Source of the DNA: an uncultured Lachnospiraceae bacterium
GTDB lineage: Bacteria > Bacillota > Clostridia > Lachnospirales > Lachnospiraceae
Direction: 5' to 3'
Assembly: GCA_947176065.1 (NCBI GenBank)
Contig: CAMWPB010000016.1
Coordinates: 1 to 64,000 of the forward strand
Length of the DNA: 64,000 nucleotides
The notes beneath the pieces are model-generated. The model was not told the origin of the DNA. It saw only the letters and a program-made list of their open reading frames with translations, and searched no databases. A program made the translations under genes and the position numbers. Positions 36,322 through 45,462 of the stretch are shown piece after piece (position 1 is the first letter of the stretch; every line of letters begins with the position of its first letter).

Positions 36322-36512
36322 TTACATTTCCTCCATTTCCTTTGCATTTTCATGCGCTTCGCGTGCACAAGACACGCGCGACACTAATTGATTGAGGCAA
36401 GATTCTTTGCCCAACCGGATCAGATATCCGATCTTTCCAAACATAGTTGGTATCAAAAAGTATTAGGAGATATGGTCTTTGGAGAGAACCATTTCCCCGG
36501 CTCATCTATCTA
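36322..36512 (-). promoter_or_regulatory. possible leader before rpsM
   Basis: This 190-base gap between rpmJ and rpsM is unusually long for the cluster. On the minus strand it holds ATGGT-TCTCTCCAAAG-ACCAT and an imperfect GGATCAGATATCCGATC palindrome flanked by CCAAC/GTTGG. It sits where the S4-regulated alpha leader lies in E. coli, but I cannot show the same fold. Confidence 0.35.
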
Positions 36513-36626
36513 TCAGCCTTGTACCTGCTTATGTTTCGGATTTTCACAAATAACTCTGATCTTTCCTTTTCTCTTGATGATCTTGCACTTTTCGCAAATC
36601 GGTTTTACTGATGATCTAACCTTCAT
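36513..36626 (-). CDS. rpmJ: ribosomal protein L36, zinc form
   Basis: This is the smallest ribosomal protein, 37 residues ([20 protein letters not shown] at the start). The zinc ligands are CEKC near 11-14, a further Cys near 27 and His near 32. Only the last part of a longer open frame is the real gene. The ATG at 36626 follows AAGGAGG. It is the first gene after the internal promoter at 36660-36688. Confidence 0.96.
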   Translation of the reverse strand: MKVRSSVKPICEKCKIIKRKGKIRVICENPKHKQVQG

Positions 36627-36659
36627 CTCAAACCCTCCTTTCAAAAAAGACCGTTTTAC

Positions 36660-36688
36660 ATTATAACACCAAATCCTGCCATTGGCAA
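36660..36688 (-). promoter_or_regulatory. internal promoter before rpmJ
   Basis: Minus-strand TTGCCA (-35) and a perfect TATAAT (-10) are separated by 17 bases, about 34 bases before the rpmJ ATG. It would let rpmJ-rpsM-rpsK-rpsD-rpoA-rplQ be transcribed apart from the spc genes. Confidence 0.75.
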
Positions 36689-36796
36689 GACTTTTTCTGA
36701 ATTTTTCAAACGTTCGATCATGCCCATTCATAAGTTGTCGTCTATCGTTTTTCCTCATAATATTTTCTTTGAACGACAAATCATTTCTGCATGATC

Positions 36797-37015
36797 TCAC
36801 TTGTCACGCCAGATAATTCTCCCCTTAGATAAATCGTAGGGGGAAAGCTCCAGCGTCACCTTGTCACCGGGCAGGATGCGGATGAAGTTCTGGCGCAGCT
36901 TGCCGCTGATATGCGCCAACACCACATGACCGTTTTCCAGCTCCACCTGAAACATGGTATTGGGTAGCTTCTCAATTACAGTTCCTTCAATCTCAATTAC
37001 ATCAGCCTTAGACAT
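36797..37015 (-). CDS. infA: translation initiation factor IF-1
   Basis: This 72-residue OB-fold protein binds the 30S A site during initiation. It starts [19 protein letters not shown] and contains [18 protein letters not shown], both diagnostic. Its ATG overlaps the end of the KOW protein gene by 8 bases, so the two are translationally coupled. An unusual gap of about 170 bases before rpmJ holds an internal promoter. Confidence 0.97.
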   Translation of the reverse strand: MSKADVIEIEGTVIEKLPNTMFQVELENGHVVLAHISGKLRQNFIRILPGDKVTLELSPYDLSKGRIIWRDK

Positions 37016-37277
37016 CTCTTTCCTCTCTTTCTTTCAGATATTCCTTTATCACTCTCTTTATTTCCAAATCATTAAAACCGTTCTCAGATTCCGGCATTCT
37101 TTTCTTTTTAATAAGCTGTACATGTTTCCTGTTTTTCCGCTTCGGCCGTTCCACGGTTCTGCCTTTGCCGTCAGCTGCAAATATATATTCACCGTCCTCC
37201 CGTATGATGACATACACGGAGTCCTTATCATGCCCCGCCTTTGATGTGGCCAGCATTCCCACGATATTTTCTTCCAT
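37008..37277 (-). CDS. KOW-domain RNA-binding protein (L14e-like)
   Basis: This 89-residue basic protein has an N-terminal KOW-like strand region ([19 protein letters not shown]) and a Lys/Arg-rich C-terminal helix. It resembles the COG2163 L14e/KOW family found between map and infA in many Firmicutes. Its exact role is unknown; a ribosome-linked function is likely from position and charge. It overlaps infA by 8 bases. Confidence 0.8.
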   Translation of the reverse strand: MEENIVGMLATSKAGHDKDSVYVIIREDGEYIFAADGKGRTVERPKRKNRKHVQLIKKKRMPESENGFNDLEIKRVIKEYLKEREERDV

Positions 37278-37322
37278 ACACGTTTCCGTTTCTTCTATAT
37301 ATAATATGATAAGTCAGCAGGA

Positions 37323-38075
37323 TTATAGTAACGTTAATATCTCCGGCTCCCCGTCCGTAACCAGTACGGTGTTCTCATAGTGCGCGGAAAGTGAACGATC
37401 CGCCGACACCACTGTCCATTCGTCATCCAGCCAGTCTACCTCTCCCGTACCAATATTGATCATCGGCTCAATCGCCAGCGTCATCCCGGCCTTTAAGCGT
37501 ACTCCTCTTCTTCTCTGGGGAAAATTAGGTATATTCGGCGGTTCGTGGAGCTTCGTCCCGATACCGTGTCCCACCAGATCATGCACAATCCCATAGCCGT
37601 GGGGAATCACATAGTCCGCAATGGCGTTGGAAATATCATGCAGATGCCGTCCTCCCCTGGCCTTCGTGATTCCCTGAAAGAAGCTCTCCCTCGTCACCTC
37701 AATCAGCTTTTCCGCATCCGGGCTAATCCGGCCAACGCCATAGGTTCTGGCCGCATCCGAGTGATAGCCCTGAAAAATCAGTCCCGTATCCAGACTCACG
37801 ATATCGCCTTCCCGCAAAATCCGGTCCGGCCGCGGAATCCCGTGCACAACCTCCTCATTGACGGAGACACAGACACTTGCCGGATACCCCTGATAGTGCA
37901 AAAAATTCGGCGTACAGCCGTATCCCCGGATCATCTCCTCGCAGACCGTGTCAATCTCCTTCGTGGAAATTCCGGGACGTATCATCTTTGCAAGCTCTTC
38001 ATGCACCCGGGCGAGCAGCCTGCCCGCCTCACGCATTTTCTCTATTTCTCCCGCCGATTTGATCGTGACCGCCAT
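37323..38075 (-). CDS. map: methionine aminopeptidase, type I
   Basis: This 250-residue metalloenzyme removes the start methionine from new proteins. The metal ligands can be placed in SLDTGLIFQGYHSDAARTY (two Asp), GHGIGTKLHEPP (His) and the two C-terminal glutamates in AIEPM and near HYENT. It starts 8 bases after adk, in the secY-adk-map order typical of Gram-positive spc operons. Confidence 0.97.
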   Translation of the reverse strand: MAVTIKSAGEIEKMREAGRLLARVHEELAKMIRPGISTKEIDTVCEEMIRGYGCTPNFLHYQGYPASVCVSVNEEVVHGIPRPDRILREGDIVSLDTGLIFQGYHSDAARTYGVGRISPDAEKLIEVTRESFFQGITKARGGRHLHDISNAIADYVIPHGYGIVHDLVGHGIGTKLHEPPNIPNFPQRRRGVRLKAGMTLAIEPMINIGTGEVDWLDDEWTVVSADRSLSAHYENTVLVTDGEPEILTLL

Positions 38076-38083
38076 ATCTGCTC

Positions 38084-38725
38084 CTATTTTAAGATCCTGG
38101 TAATCTCTTTAAATACATCCTGCATATCCTGCGTGCCGTCCACGCTTCTCAACACGCCCTTTGCCGAATAAAACTCAATCAGCGGCTGCGTCTGCTCCTG
38201 ATATACCCGCAGGCGGTTCGTTACCGTCTCCGGCTTATCATCGTCACGCAGCACAAGCTCCTGCCCGCAGTGATCGCAGATTCCCTCCTTCTTTGGCGGA
38301 ACATGCTCGATGTGATAGGTCGCGCCACAGGAAACGCATGCGCGTCTGCCGCCCATTCTGCGGATAATATTCTCGTCCGGCACCTCCACGTCAATCGCAT
38401 AATCAATTTTGTCCCCCAGCTTATCAAGTGCATCCTCCAGCACCTGAGCCTGCGGAATCGTTCTGGGAAATCCGTCCAGTACATAGCCGTTCCTGCAGTC
38501 ATCCTGCGCCACCCGGTCAAGGAGAATGCGCACCGTCAGTTCATCCGGCACCAGAAGTCCCTGATCCATGTATTTCTTCGCTTCCATGCCGAGTTCCGTT
38601 CCGTTTTTAATGTTCATGCGGAACATATCGCCCGTAGAAACATGCGGAATTTTATAGCTGTCGGCAATCATTTTCGCCTGTGTCCCTTTTCCGGCGCCGG
38701 GTGCGCCCAGCATTATAATCTTCAT
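38084..38725 (-). CDS. adk: adenylate kinase, zinc LID type
   Basis: This 213-residue enzyme interconverts ATP + AMP and 2 ADP. The P-loop GAPGAGKGT opens the protein. The LID domain has four cysteines in two CxxC pairs (CVSC and CDHC), so it binds structural zinc as in many Gram-positive enzymes. The frame runs to 38812, but the ATG at 38725 gives the family start MKIIMLGAPGAGKG. It lies directly after secY. Confidence 0.96.
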   Translation of the reverse strand: MKIIMLGAPGAGKGTQAKMIADSYKIPHVSTGDMFRMNIKNGTELGMEAKKYMDQGLLVPDELTVRILLDRVAQDDCRNGYVLDGFPRTIPQAQVLEDALDKLGDKIDYAIDVEVPDENIIRRMGGRRACVSCGATYHIEHVPPKKEGICDHCGQELVLRDDDKPETVTNRLRVYQEQTQPLIEFYSAKGVLRSVDGTQDMQDVFKEITRILK

Positions 38726-38811
38726 ATCCGTTTTCCCTCTCCCCAAACATTCAGACGCAAGGTTAGGGACGTGCCGATTGTCTGCCGTCCCTACCTGTCT
38801 TTGTCTTTCCA

Positions 38812-40125
38812 TTAGTCGTTTAAAAAGCCCTTATAATTACGGACAAGCATCTGTGACTCGATCTGCTTAACCGTCTCCAGCACCACGCTGACAATAATGA
38901 TCAGGCTGGTCCCGCCGAAAGATACCTGCGCGCCGAACACCCCGTTAAAGAAGTAGGGCACCACGCATACGATGGTAAGACCAATCGCTCCGATAAACAC
39001 AATATAGTTCAAAAGCTTCGCCAGATAGTCGCTGGTTGGCTTACCGGGTCTGATGCCCGGAATAAATCCGCCCTGTCTCTTCATGTTATCCGCAATCTCC
39101 ATCGGATTAAAGGTGATGGATGTATAGAAATAGGCGAAAAATACCACCAGAAAAATATACACCAGCAAACCGATTGAATAAACGAGGTGCTCCGGATTAC
39201 ACCAGTAATTGGAGTTAAGCCCTTTCAGGATTTCTCCCCAGACACCGGCTCCATTCACATTAAATAAAGAACAGATCACTACCGGAAGCTGCATCAGGGA
39301 CGATGCAAAGATGACGGGAATAACGCCCGAAGTGTTAACCTTGAGCGGAATGTTCGTTGTCTGTCCGCCCACCATCTTTCTTCCCTGTACCTTCTTCGCG
39401 TACTGCACCGGGATCTTGCGCACACCGTCATTTAATACGATAACAAGCACTACCATCAGAACAATGATTGCAATAATAATGATCGCTGCCACCACACCCT
39501 TGGCGATGGATCTTCCGATCACAAACTGCTCAAAGAGTTGTGCGATATCCTGCGGCATACGGGAAAGAATATTGATCGTCAGTACAATGGAAATACCGTT
39601 GCCGACGCCGTTCTCCGTAATCCGCTCACCAATCCACATCAGAAACGCACTGCCCGCCGTAAGCGCCGCTATAACCGTAATAACATTCATCACATTATAG
39701 GTTTCAAGCAGCCCCTGCCGTCCAAAACCGATCGCCATAACGCCAGCCTCGATCAACGCAAGTGCAACCGTCACATATCTCGTAATAGATGCGATCTTCT
39801 TCCTTCCGTCCGCACCGTCTCTCTGCATCTCCTCCAGCTTCGGAATCGCTATCGTCATCAGCTGCATAATAATGGAAGATGTAATATACGGCGTAATATT
39901 AAGCGCCAAAACGGACATATTAAGGAAAGATCCACCCGTAAAAGCATCAAAGAAATTAAATGCATCGCCGGTCTGGCTCTCGAACCATCTTGCAAAATAA
40001 GTTCTGTCCACACCCGGCACAGGAAGCTGTGATCCAAGGCGGATCACAACTAACATGAGAAATGTAAAGAAAATTTTATTTCTGATCTCTTTGATCTTAA
40101 ATGCATTTTTTAGGGTTGTAAACAT
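38812..40125 (-). CDS. secY: protein translocase subunit SecY
   Basis: This 437-residue channel subunit has ten membrane helices and forms the SecYEG pore. The plug and helix-2 region reads FTGGSFLNMSVLALNITPYI, and the conserved C-terminal cytosolic loop has GIRPGKPTSDYL. The ATG overlaps the rplO stop codon by one base (TAATG), so translation is coupled. SecY lies in its usual place before adk. Confidence 0.97.
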   Translation of the reverse strand: MFTTLKNAFKIKEIRNKIFFTFLMLVVIRLGSQLPVPGVDRTYFARWFESQTGDAFNFFDAFTGGSFLNMSVLALNITPYITSSIIMQLMTIAIPKLEEMQRDGADGRKKIASITRYVTVALALIEAGVMAIGFGRQGLLETYNVMNVITVIAALTAGSAFLMWIGERITENGVGNGISIVLTINILSRMPQDIAQLFEQFVIGRSIAKGVVAAIIIIAIIVLMVVLVIVLNDGVRKIPVQYAKKVQGRKMVGGQTTNIPLKVNTSGVIPVIFASSLMQLPVVICSLFNVNGAGVWGEILKGLNSNYWCNPEHLVYSIGLLVYIFLVVFFAYFYTSITFNPMEIADNMKRQGGFIPGIRPGKPTSDYLAKLLNYIVFIGAIGLTIVCVVPYFFNGVFGAQVSFGGTSLIIIVSVVLETVKQIESQMLVRNYKGFLND

Positions 40126-40565
40126 TAGATCACCTCTGCTGTTCCACCAAGTGCCTCGATTTTCTCCTTCGCGGATGCGCTGAAGGCATTTACCTTCACG
40201 TCGAGCTTCTTAGTAAGTTCTCCGTTTCCAAGGATCTTCACGCCGTCACGGGGATTCTTTACGATTCCTTTTTCCATCAATGCTTCCACATCGACCGTGG
40301 TTCCGTTGTCAAATACCTCGAGCACGCTCAGGTTAAGAGCTACGATCTCTTTGGTATTTCTGTTGGTGAAGCCTCTCTTGGGGAGACGTCTGTACAAGGG
40401 CATCTGACCACCCTCAAAGCCCGGTCTGGGCGCGCCGGAACGAGCCTTCTGACCCTTATGCCCCTTGCCGGCTGTCTTGCCGTTTCCGGAACCGTGTCCA
40501 CGGCCCCTTCTAAAATTATCGCTGTGCACAGAGCCCTTCGCAGGTCTTAAATTCGATAATTCCAT
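40125..40565 (-). CDS. rplO: ribosomal protein L15
   Basis: This 146-residue late-assembly 50S protein has a long Gly/Arg/Lys-rich N-terminal extension ([20 protein letters not shown]) that threads into 23S rRNA. Its stop codon overlaps the secY start by one base. rpmD lies 14 bases upstream. Confidence 0.97.
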   Translation of the reverse strand: MELSNLRPAKGSVHSDNFRRGRGHGSGNGKTAGKGHKGQKARSGAPRPGFEGGQMPLYRRLPKRGFTNRNTKEIVALNLSVLEVFDNGTTVDVEALMEKGIVKNPRDGVKILGNGELTKKLDVKVNAFSASAKEKIEALGGTAEVI

Positions 40566-40579
40566 CTATCACACCTCCT

Positions 40580-40780
40580 TTATGCCTCTTCCACTTTGAC
40601 CATATGTCTTACTCTCTGAATCTGCCCTCTGGTCGCTGCATTGTCAGGCAGTTCCACTGTCTGATGAAGCTTCCGAAGTCCCATAGCCGCTACTGTAGCG
40701 CGAGCCTTGGGCACCTGGCCGATTGTAGATCTGACTAAAGTGATCTTTAAATTTTTAGCTGCTTCTTTCTTCGCTGCCAT
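40580..40780 (-). CDS. rpmD: ribosomal protein L30
   Basis: This 66-residue 50S protein matches the short bacterial L30 (ITLVRSTIGQVPKARATV, then MGLRKLHQTVELPD). The N-terminus has a short Lys/Ala-rich extension before the core. It lies between rpsE and rplO, as in most spc operons. Confidence 0.96.
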   Translation of the reverse strand: MAAKKEAAKNLKITLVRSTIGQVPKARATVAAMGLRKLHQTVELPDNAATRGQIQRVRHMVKVEEA

Positions 40781-40810
40781 TTTATTTCCTCCTGATCTGA
40801 AATCTGTACA

Positions 40811-40837
40811 GAGAATGCCTGCTCTGGGGCATTCTCT
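40811..40837 (-). repeat. single family A hairpin at the rpsE stop codon
   Basis: Arms GAGAATGCC/GGCATTCTC with a loop of about 8 touch the rpsE stop codon. The arm sequence is the same as in the element at 5127, but the second hairpin is missing. There is no T-tract, so it is not an obvious terminator. Confidence 0.7.
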
Positions 40838-41346
40838 TATGCGCGGATCTCCTCTACGGATTTTCCACGGTTTTTAGCCACTTCCTCAGGAGTCTTTAAC
40901 TGGCTTAAGCCCATGATCGTAGCTAACACTACGTTCTGCTTGTTGTTGGACCCCAGGGATTTTGTACGGATATTCTTGATGCCTGCAAGCTCGCACACTA
41001 CACGCGCGGGGCCTCCGGCGATGATACCGGTACCTTCCGGAGCTCTCTTCAGTAAAACAGATGCAGAGCCGAATTTTCCGACAAAGTCATGTGTGATACT
41101 GTTTTTCTCATCCAGTGCAACGCAAACCAGATTCTTGATCGCATCTTCCTTACCTTTGCGGATCGCTTCAGGGATTTCAGTCGCTTTACCCAAGCCTGCG
41201 CCAACATGGCCGTTACCGTCGCCGACTACCACAAGCGCTGTAAAACGCATGTTACGACCACCCTTGACAACCTTGGTTACACGCTTGATTGTCACAACTT
41301 TCTCCGTGAGTTCTAACTGACTTACGTCAATGATTGTACGTCTCAT
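40837..41346 (-). CDS. rpsE: ribosomal protein S5
   Basis: This 169-residue protein shapes the mRNA entry site and decoding fidelity. The double-stranded RNA-binding fold has [20 protein letters not shown], and [11 protein letters not shown] is the conserved loop. It lies between rplR and rpmD. A family A hairpin directly follows its stop codon. Confidence 0.97.
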   Translation of the reverse strand: MRRTIIDVSQLELTEKVVTIKRVTKVVKGGRNMRFTALVVVGDGNGHVGAGLGKATEIPEAIRKGKEDAIKNLVCVALDEKNSITHDFVGKFGSASVLLKRAPEGTGIIAGGPARVVCELAGIKNIRTKSLGSNNKQNVVLATIMGLSQLKTPEEVAKNRGKSVEEIRA

Positions 41347-41366
41347 GTGATCTTCTTTCTCCCTTC

Positions 41367-41735
41367 CTAGAATTCCAGGCCAGCTTCTCTGGCCGCGTCC
41401 GCTAATGCTGCAATTTTGCCCTGATATATGAAACCGCCTCTGTCAAAGACAACGGTCTTGATGCCTTTTTCAATTGCTCTCTTAGCGATCACTGTTCCTA
41501 CATATGCTGCCGCCTCAACGTCATTGGTCTTCTTAAGCTCACTTCCCACGCTCTTTTCGAGAGTAGATGCGGAGACTAAAGTATTTCCCACTGTATCGTC
41601 AATAATTTGAGCATACATATGATTATTGCTTCTGAACACAGCCAGACGCGGTCTTTCAGCGGTGCCGCTGAAACGGTTACGCATTCTGATATGTTTCTTA
41701 ACGCGAACTTTTTGTCTCGATTCTTTCTTAACCAT
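41367..41735 (-). CDS. rplR: ribosomal protein L18
   Basis: This 122-residue protein binds 5S rRNA with L5. It starts [15 protein letters not shown], followed by [20 protein letters not shown], the family signature. Two in-frame ATGs lie close together (41741 and 41735); the second has better spacing from AAGGAG and gives the usual length. It lies between rplF and rpsE. Confidence 0.96.
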   Translation of the reverse strand: MVKKESRQKVRVKKHIRMRNRFSGTAERPRLAVFRSNNHMYAQIIDDTVGNTLVSASTLEKSVGSELKKTNDVEAAAYVGTVIAKRAIEKGIKTVVFDRGGFIYQGKIAALADAAREAGLEF

Positions 41736-41755
41736 TCCCATACTCTCCTTATCTG

Positions 41756-42298
41756 TTATTTCTTACCGGTCTTACCAACTTTACGTCTGATTGTCTCATC
41801 AGCATACTTGATGCCCTTGCCCTTATAAGGCTCAGGACGTCTCTGGTCTCTGATTTCAGCCGCAAACTGACCTACTTTTTCTTTATCGATGCCCTTGACG
41901 ATGATCAGATTCTGACCTTCCACAACTGTCTCGATGCCTTCAGGGTCTGTCATCTCTACGGGGTGGGAGTATCCTAAGTTGAGTGTCAGCTTCTTGCCGG
42001 ACTTAGCGGCTCTGTAACCTACGCCGTTTACTTCCAGCTTCTTCTCAAAGCCGTCTGTCACACCGACCACCATATTGTGAATCAGTGTTCTTGTCAAACC
42101 GTGGAAAGATTTCATCTTCTTTAAGTCGTTAGGTCTGGAAACCAGAATCTGATCACCCTCCACCTTTATTTCCATCTCTGCGGGAAGCGTTCTCTCAAGC
42201 GTTCCCTTGGGACCTTTTACAGTCACTTTATTATTTTCTGCAACCTCCACAGTCACACCTGCGGGGATCGCGATTGGCATTCTTCCTATACGTGACAT
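41756..42298 (-). CDS. rplF: ribosomal protein L6
   Basis: This 180-residue protein has two similar alpha/beta domains and binds near the sarcin-ricin loop. It starts [19 protein letters not shown] and the C-terminal rRNA-binding motif is [13 protein letters not shown]. It follows rpsH after a hairpin-rich gap of about 150 bases. Confidence 0.97.
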   Translation of the reverse strand: MSRIGRMPIAIPAGVTVEVAENNKVTVKGPKGTLERTLPAEMEIKVEGDQILVSRPNDLKKMKSFHGLTRTLIHNMVVGVTDGFEKKLEVNGVGYRAAKSGKKLTLNLGYSHPVEMTDPEGIETVVEGQNLIIVKGIDKEKVGQFAAEIRDQRRPEPYKGKGIKYADETIRRKVGKTGKK

Positions 42299-42340
42299 GC
42301 CCGTACCTCCTGTATTATTGTTATATAAATGTTTTACGTC

Positions 42341-42449
42341 AGACTCGAAAATCCATCTGCTGCGCAGATTCGCCGCTTCGCGGCTTCTGATTTTCTCGTT
42401 GTTTGTCGCATAAAATCAAATACTCGCTTCGCTCGTGCTTGATTTTATT
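42341..42449 (-). repeat. two large hairpins (family B-like) after rpsH
   Basis: Two hairpins with arms CGAAAATC/GATTTTCTCG (inner CTGC/GCAG and GCCGC/GCGGC stems) and ATAAAATCAA/TTGATTTTAT lie in the rpsH-rplF gap. The second starts one base after the rpsH stop codon. The ACTCGAAAAT motif matches family B elements, but the outer arms are missing. Confidence 0.65.
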
Positions 42450-42450
42450 G

Positions 42451-42852
42451 CTACCAAACAAATGCTAACACTTCGCCGCCTACCTGAAGTTCTCTGGCCT
42501 TCTTATCGGTTACAACGCCCTGGTTCGTGGAGATGATCGCCACACCAAGTCCGCCGAGCACTCTGGGCAGCTCTTCCTTACCCGCATACACACGAAGACC
42601 GGGCTTGGAAATTCTCTTGATGCCGGAAATGATCTTATCGTTCTTGTCCTCTCCATACTTTAAAGTAATATGGATGTTCTTGAAGCTGCCGTTCTCGATC
42701 AAATCAAATTTTCTGATATACCCTTCCTCTAAGAGAATCTGCGCGATAGCCAGCTTCATCTTGGATGAGGGCACATCTACTGTATCATGCTTTGCAGTGT
42801 TTGCGTTACGGATTCTTGTAAGCATATCTGCAATCGGATCGCTCATTGTCAT
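42451..42852 (-). CDS. rpsH: ribosomal protein S8
   Basis: This 133-residue central-domain 16S rRNA-binding protein starts [18 protein letters not shown] and ends with the conserved GEVLAFVW. In E. coli S8 is the repressor of the spc operon, and a similar site here was not found. It lies between rpsZ and rplF, with repeats on both sides. Confidence 0.97.
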   Translation of the reverse strand: MTMSDPIADMLTRIRNANTAKHDTVDVPSSKMKLAIAQILLEEGYIRKFDLIENGSFKNIHITLKYGEDKNDKIISGIKRISKPGLRVYAGKEELPRVLGGLGVAIISTNQGVVTDKKARELQVGGEVLAFVW

Positions 42853-42888
42853 GATTTTTCCTCCTTGATTATAATAAACATTTCATCC

Positions 42889-43064
42889 GAGGTCGCGAAG
42901 CGAACTCGCAAGTGAGACATAGTATTTCTTAGTCGGCGTTTTTTGACGCCTTAGAAATTCTAAATCCTCTCTCAGCCCACGAAGAATGACGAAGTCATTC
43001 TTCCAAGCGAAACTTAGTATTTCTTAGTCGGCGCCTTTTGCCGGCTTAGAAATTCTTTTCGCTT
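42889..43064 (-). repeat. two tandem family A elements after rpsZ
   Basis: Two copies lie head to tail. Each has a short hairpin (GCGAGTTC-type at 42889-42921 and GAAGAATGAC/GTCATTCTTC at 42981-43004) and a long hairpin with AGTATTTCTTAGTCGGCG facing AGAAATTCT-type arms. The second copy ends one base before the rpsZ stop codon. The long hairpins of the two copies are nearly identical and their loops differ. Confidence 0.8.
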
Positions 43065-43065
43065 T

Positions 43066-43251
43066 TTACCAGCTTGCTTTCTTAACGCCGGGAATCTGTC
43101 CCTTATATGCTAACTCACGGAAACAGATTCTGCAGATTCCGTATTTTCTCAAATAAGCATGTGGACGACCACAGATTTTGCAGCGGTTATATGCTCTTAC
43201 GGAGAACTTCGGTTTGCGCTGCTGTTTAATCTTCATTGCTGTCTTAGCCAT
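43066..43251 (-). CDS. rpsZ: ribosomal protein S14, zinc type
   Basis: This 61-residue short S14 has two zinc CxxC pairs (CKIC near 24-27 and CRIC near 40-43), as in most Gram-positive spc operons. Its C-terminus ends PGVKKASW. It lies 14 bases after rplE. The stop codon is followed directly by repeats. Confidence 0.97.
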   Translation of the reverse strand: MAKTAMKIKQQRKPKFSVRAYNRCKICGRPHAYLRKYGICRICFRELAYKGQIPGVKKASW

Positions 43252-43265
43252 GAATTTACCTCCTT

Positions 43266-43808
43266 CTATTTGGCGAATGGCATATTAAATAATCTCAACA
43301 ACTCACGGGCTTCTTCATCCGTCTTGGCTGTGGTGACAAAGATAATGTCCATACCTCTCACCTTATCAACCTTATCGTACTCGATCTCAGGGAAGATAAT
43401 CTGCTCCTTGATACCGAGCGCGTAGTTGCCTCTGCCATCGAAGGAATTGGCGCTTACGCCTCTGAAGTCACGCACACGGGGAAGAGCCAGATTTACGAGT
43501 CTGTCCAGGAACTCATACATCTTGTCGCCGCGAAGCGTAGTCTTACAGCCGATCGACTGTCCCTCTCTGATCTTGAAGTTCGCGATGGAATGCTTTGCCT
43601 TTGTGATAATGGCTTTCTGACCGGTAATGGTCTCCATATCACTCACAGCCGACTCCAGCACCTTTGCGTTCTCCTTCGCTTCACCGACGCCCATGTTGAT
43701 CACGATCTTGTCAAGCTTCGGAACTTCCATGACATTTTTATATCCAAACTTTTTGACCATAGCATCTACGATCTCGTTTTTATACATATCTTTAAGTCTG
43801 CTACTCAC
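43266..43808 (-). CDS. rplE: ribosomal protein L5
   Basis: This 180-residue protein binds 5S rRNA and contacts the P-site tRNA. The conserved [13 protein letters not shown] and [15 protein letters not shown] stretches are present. It lies between rplX and rpsZ in the usual order. Confidence 0.97.
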   Translation of the reverse strand: MSSRLKDMYKNEIVDAMVKKFGYKNVMEVPKLDKIVINMGVGEAKENAKVLESAVSDMETITGQKAIITKAKHSIANFKIREGQSIGCKTTLRGDKMYEFLDRLVNLALPRVRDFRGVSANSFDGRGNYALGIKEQIIFPEIEYDKVDKVRGMDIIFVTTAKTDEEARELLRLFNMPFAK

Positions 43809-43832
43809 GCTTATGGATCTCCTTTCTCAGAT

Positions 43833-44144
43833 TTAGTCTATGACGTCGCCCGTAGACTTGGCGAAACGTACTTTCTTACCATTTTCGATCTTAAAACCGA
43901 TTCTGGTCGCCTTGCCCTTGTGCACATACATCACGTTGGAAGCGTCGATGGGCGCTTCCTTCTGAACGATACCGCCGTTCTGGTTCGCTACGGAAGGCTT
44001 CTCATGCTTGGTAATCTTGTTGATGCCTTCCACAAGCACCTTGTTGTTCTTCCTGTCTACGGAAACAACTTTGCCTTCTTTGTCTTTATCCTTGCCGGCG
44101 ATCACCTTTACGGTATCACCCTTCTTAATCTTAAACGTTGACAT
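43833..44144 (-). CDS. rplX: ribosomal protein L24
   Basis: This 103-residue assembly-initiator protein of the 50S subunit starts with the KOW motif KKGDTVKVIAGKDKDKEGKV. It ends GDVID rather than the usual lysine-rich tail. It lies between rplN and rplE. Confidence 0.96.
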   Translation of the reverse strand: MSTFKIKKGDTVKVIAGKDKDKEGKVVSVDRKNNKVLVEGINKITKHEKPSVANQNGGIVQKEAPIDASNVMYVHKGKATRIGFKIENGKKVRFAKSTGDVID

Positions 44145-44155
44145 ACCGGCACCTC

Positions 44156-44524
44156 CTATAATACTTCCGGAGCCAGTGAAACAATTTTCATAAACTGTTT
44201 ATCACGAAGCTCTCTTGCTACTGGTCCAAAAATACGGGTTCCTCTGGGAGTCTTATCATCCTTGATGATAACAGCAGCATTTTCGTCAAATCTGATGTAA
44301 GATCCATCCTTACGCCGTGCGCCCTTCACCGTACGCACAACGACAGCTTTCACGACATCGCCTTTTTTTACAACGCCGCCTGGTGTTGCATCTTTGACCG
44401 TAGCGACAATCGTATCACCTATACGCGCATATCTTCTTGTAGATCCGCCCATAACCCTGATGCACAGGATTTCTTTTGCACCGGTGTTATCAGCAACCTT
44501 CAATCTGCTTTCCTGTTGAATCAT
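44156..44524 (-). CDS. rplN: ribosomal protein L14
   Basis: This 122-residue protein lies at the subunit interface and is the docking site of ribosome silencing factor. It starts [20 protein letters not shown], near-invariant in bacteria, and contains [14 protein letters not shown]. It lies between rpsQ and rplX, 11 bases before the latter. Confidence 0.97.
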   Translation of the reverse strand: MIQQESRLKVADNTGAKEILCIRVMGGSTRRYARIGDTIVATVKDATPGGVVKKGDVVKAVVVRTVKGARRKDGSYIRFDENAAVIIKDDKTPRGTRIFGPVARELRDKQFMKIVSLAPEVL

Positions 44525-44547
44525 GCTATCTTCTCCTTATCTAATAA

Positions 44548-44802
44548 TCATTTCACTTTCTCAACGATCTCCACAAGTCTCCATCTCTTATCCTTGGATA
44601 AGGGTCTGGTCTCCATTACCTTTACGGTATCGCCGATGCTGCACTCATTGTTCTCGTCGTGCGCCTTTAACTTATAAGTCTTTTTCACGATCTTTTTGTA
44701 AAGCGGATGCTTTACGTGATCCTCTATCGCTACCACAATGGTCTTATCCATTTTATTACTTGTAACCTTGCCGGTACGAGTTTTTCTCAGATTTCTTTCC
44801 AC
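44548..44802 (-). CDS. rpsQ: ribosomal protein S17
   Basis: This 84-residue OB-fold protein contacts 16S helix 11. It starts [20 protein letters not shown] and contains [16 protein letters not shown]. It lies between rpmC and rplN in standard order. Confidence 0.97.
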   Translation of the reverse strand: MERNLRKTRTGKVTSNKMDKTIVVAIEDHVKHPLYKKIVKKTYKLKAHDENNECSIGDTVKVMETRPLSKDKRWRLVEIVEKVK

Positions 44803-44825
44803 GATTGATATCTCCTTCCCGCGTT

Positions 44826-45035
44826 CTAATTCGCTGCTTTAGCCTTCTGCGTGATCACTGTCTGGATCCTGGCGATATTTCTTCTCACCTCTTTGATCCG
44901 GGCCGTATTATCCAACTGGTTCGTTGCGTTCTGGAATCTCAAATTGAAAAGCTCTTTCTTAGCGTCTACCAGCTCCTGTGCTAATTCAGCATCTGATTTT
45001 TTATTTAAATCTTCTACATATTTATTAGTTTTCAT
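44826..45035 (-). CDS. rpmC: ribosomal protein L29
   Basis: This 69-residue helical protein lies near the exit tunnel, where trigger factor and SRP dock. It contains [20 protein letters not shown] and IARIQT. Its start overlaps the end of rplP by 11 bases, so translation is coupled. Confidence 0.96.
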   Translation of the reverse strand: MKTNKYVEDLNKKSDAELAQELVDAKKELFNLRFQNATNQLDNTARIKEVRRNIARIQTVITQKAKAAN

Positions 45036-45462
45036 TCGCTACACCGCCTTCCAAGTCTGCTTTAGAAACGATTTTACATTTGCAGGGAAGTTTATGGGTT
45101 GCAAGACGCAGCGCTTCCTTTGCCACATCCTCAGCCACTCCGGCGATCTCGAACATCACGCGGCCGGGCTTAACCACTGCTACCCAGTACTCCAAAGTTC
45201 CCTTACCGGAACCCATACGTGTCTCTGCCGGTTTCGCAGTAACGGGCTTATCCGGGAAAATCTTGATCCATACCTTACCGCCACGCTTAATGTGTCTTGT
45301 CATAGCGATACGGGCTGCCTCTATCTGATTGGACTTGATCCAACAGGGCTCCATTGCCACGATACCATACTCACCGTAGGTAATTGTGTTGCCTCGGGTC
45401 GCTTTACCCGCCATGGAACCACGGAACTGTTTACGACGTTTTACTCTTTTTGGCATTAACAT
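45025..45462 (-). CDS. rplP: ribosomal protein L16
   Basis: This 145-residue protein organises the A site of the 50S subunit. It starts [20 protein letters not shown], a strict family hallmark, and contains [20 protein letters not shown]. Its start overlaps the rpsC stop codon by one base and its end overlaps rpmC. Confidence 0.97.
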   Translation of the reverse strand: MLMPKRVKRRKQFRGSMAGKATRGNTITYGEYGIVAMEPCWIKSNQIEAARIAMTRHIKRGGKVWIKIFPDKPVTAKPAETRMGSGKGTLEYWVAVVKPGRVMFEIAGVAEDVAKEALRLATHKLPCKCKIVSKADLEGGVANEN

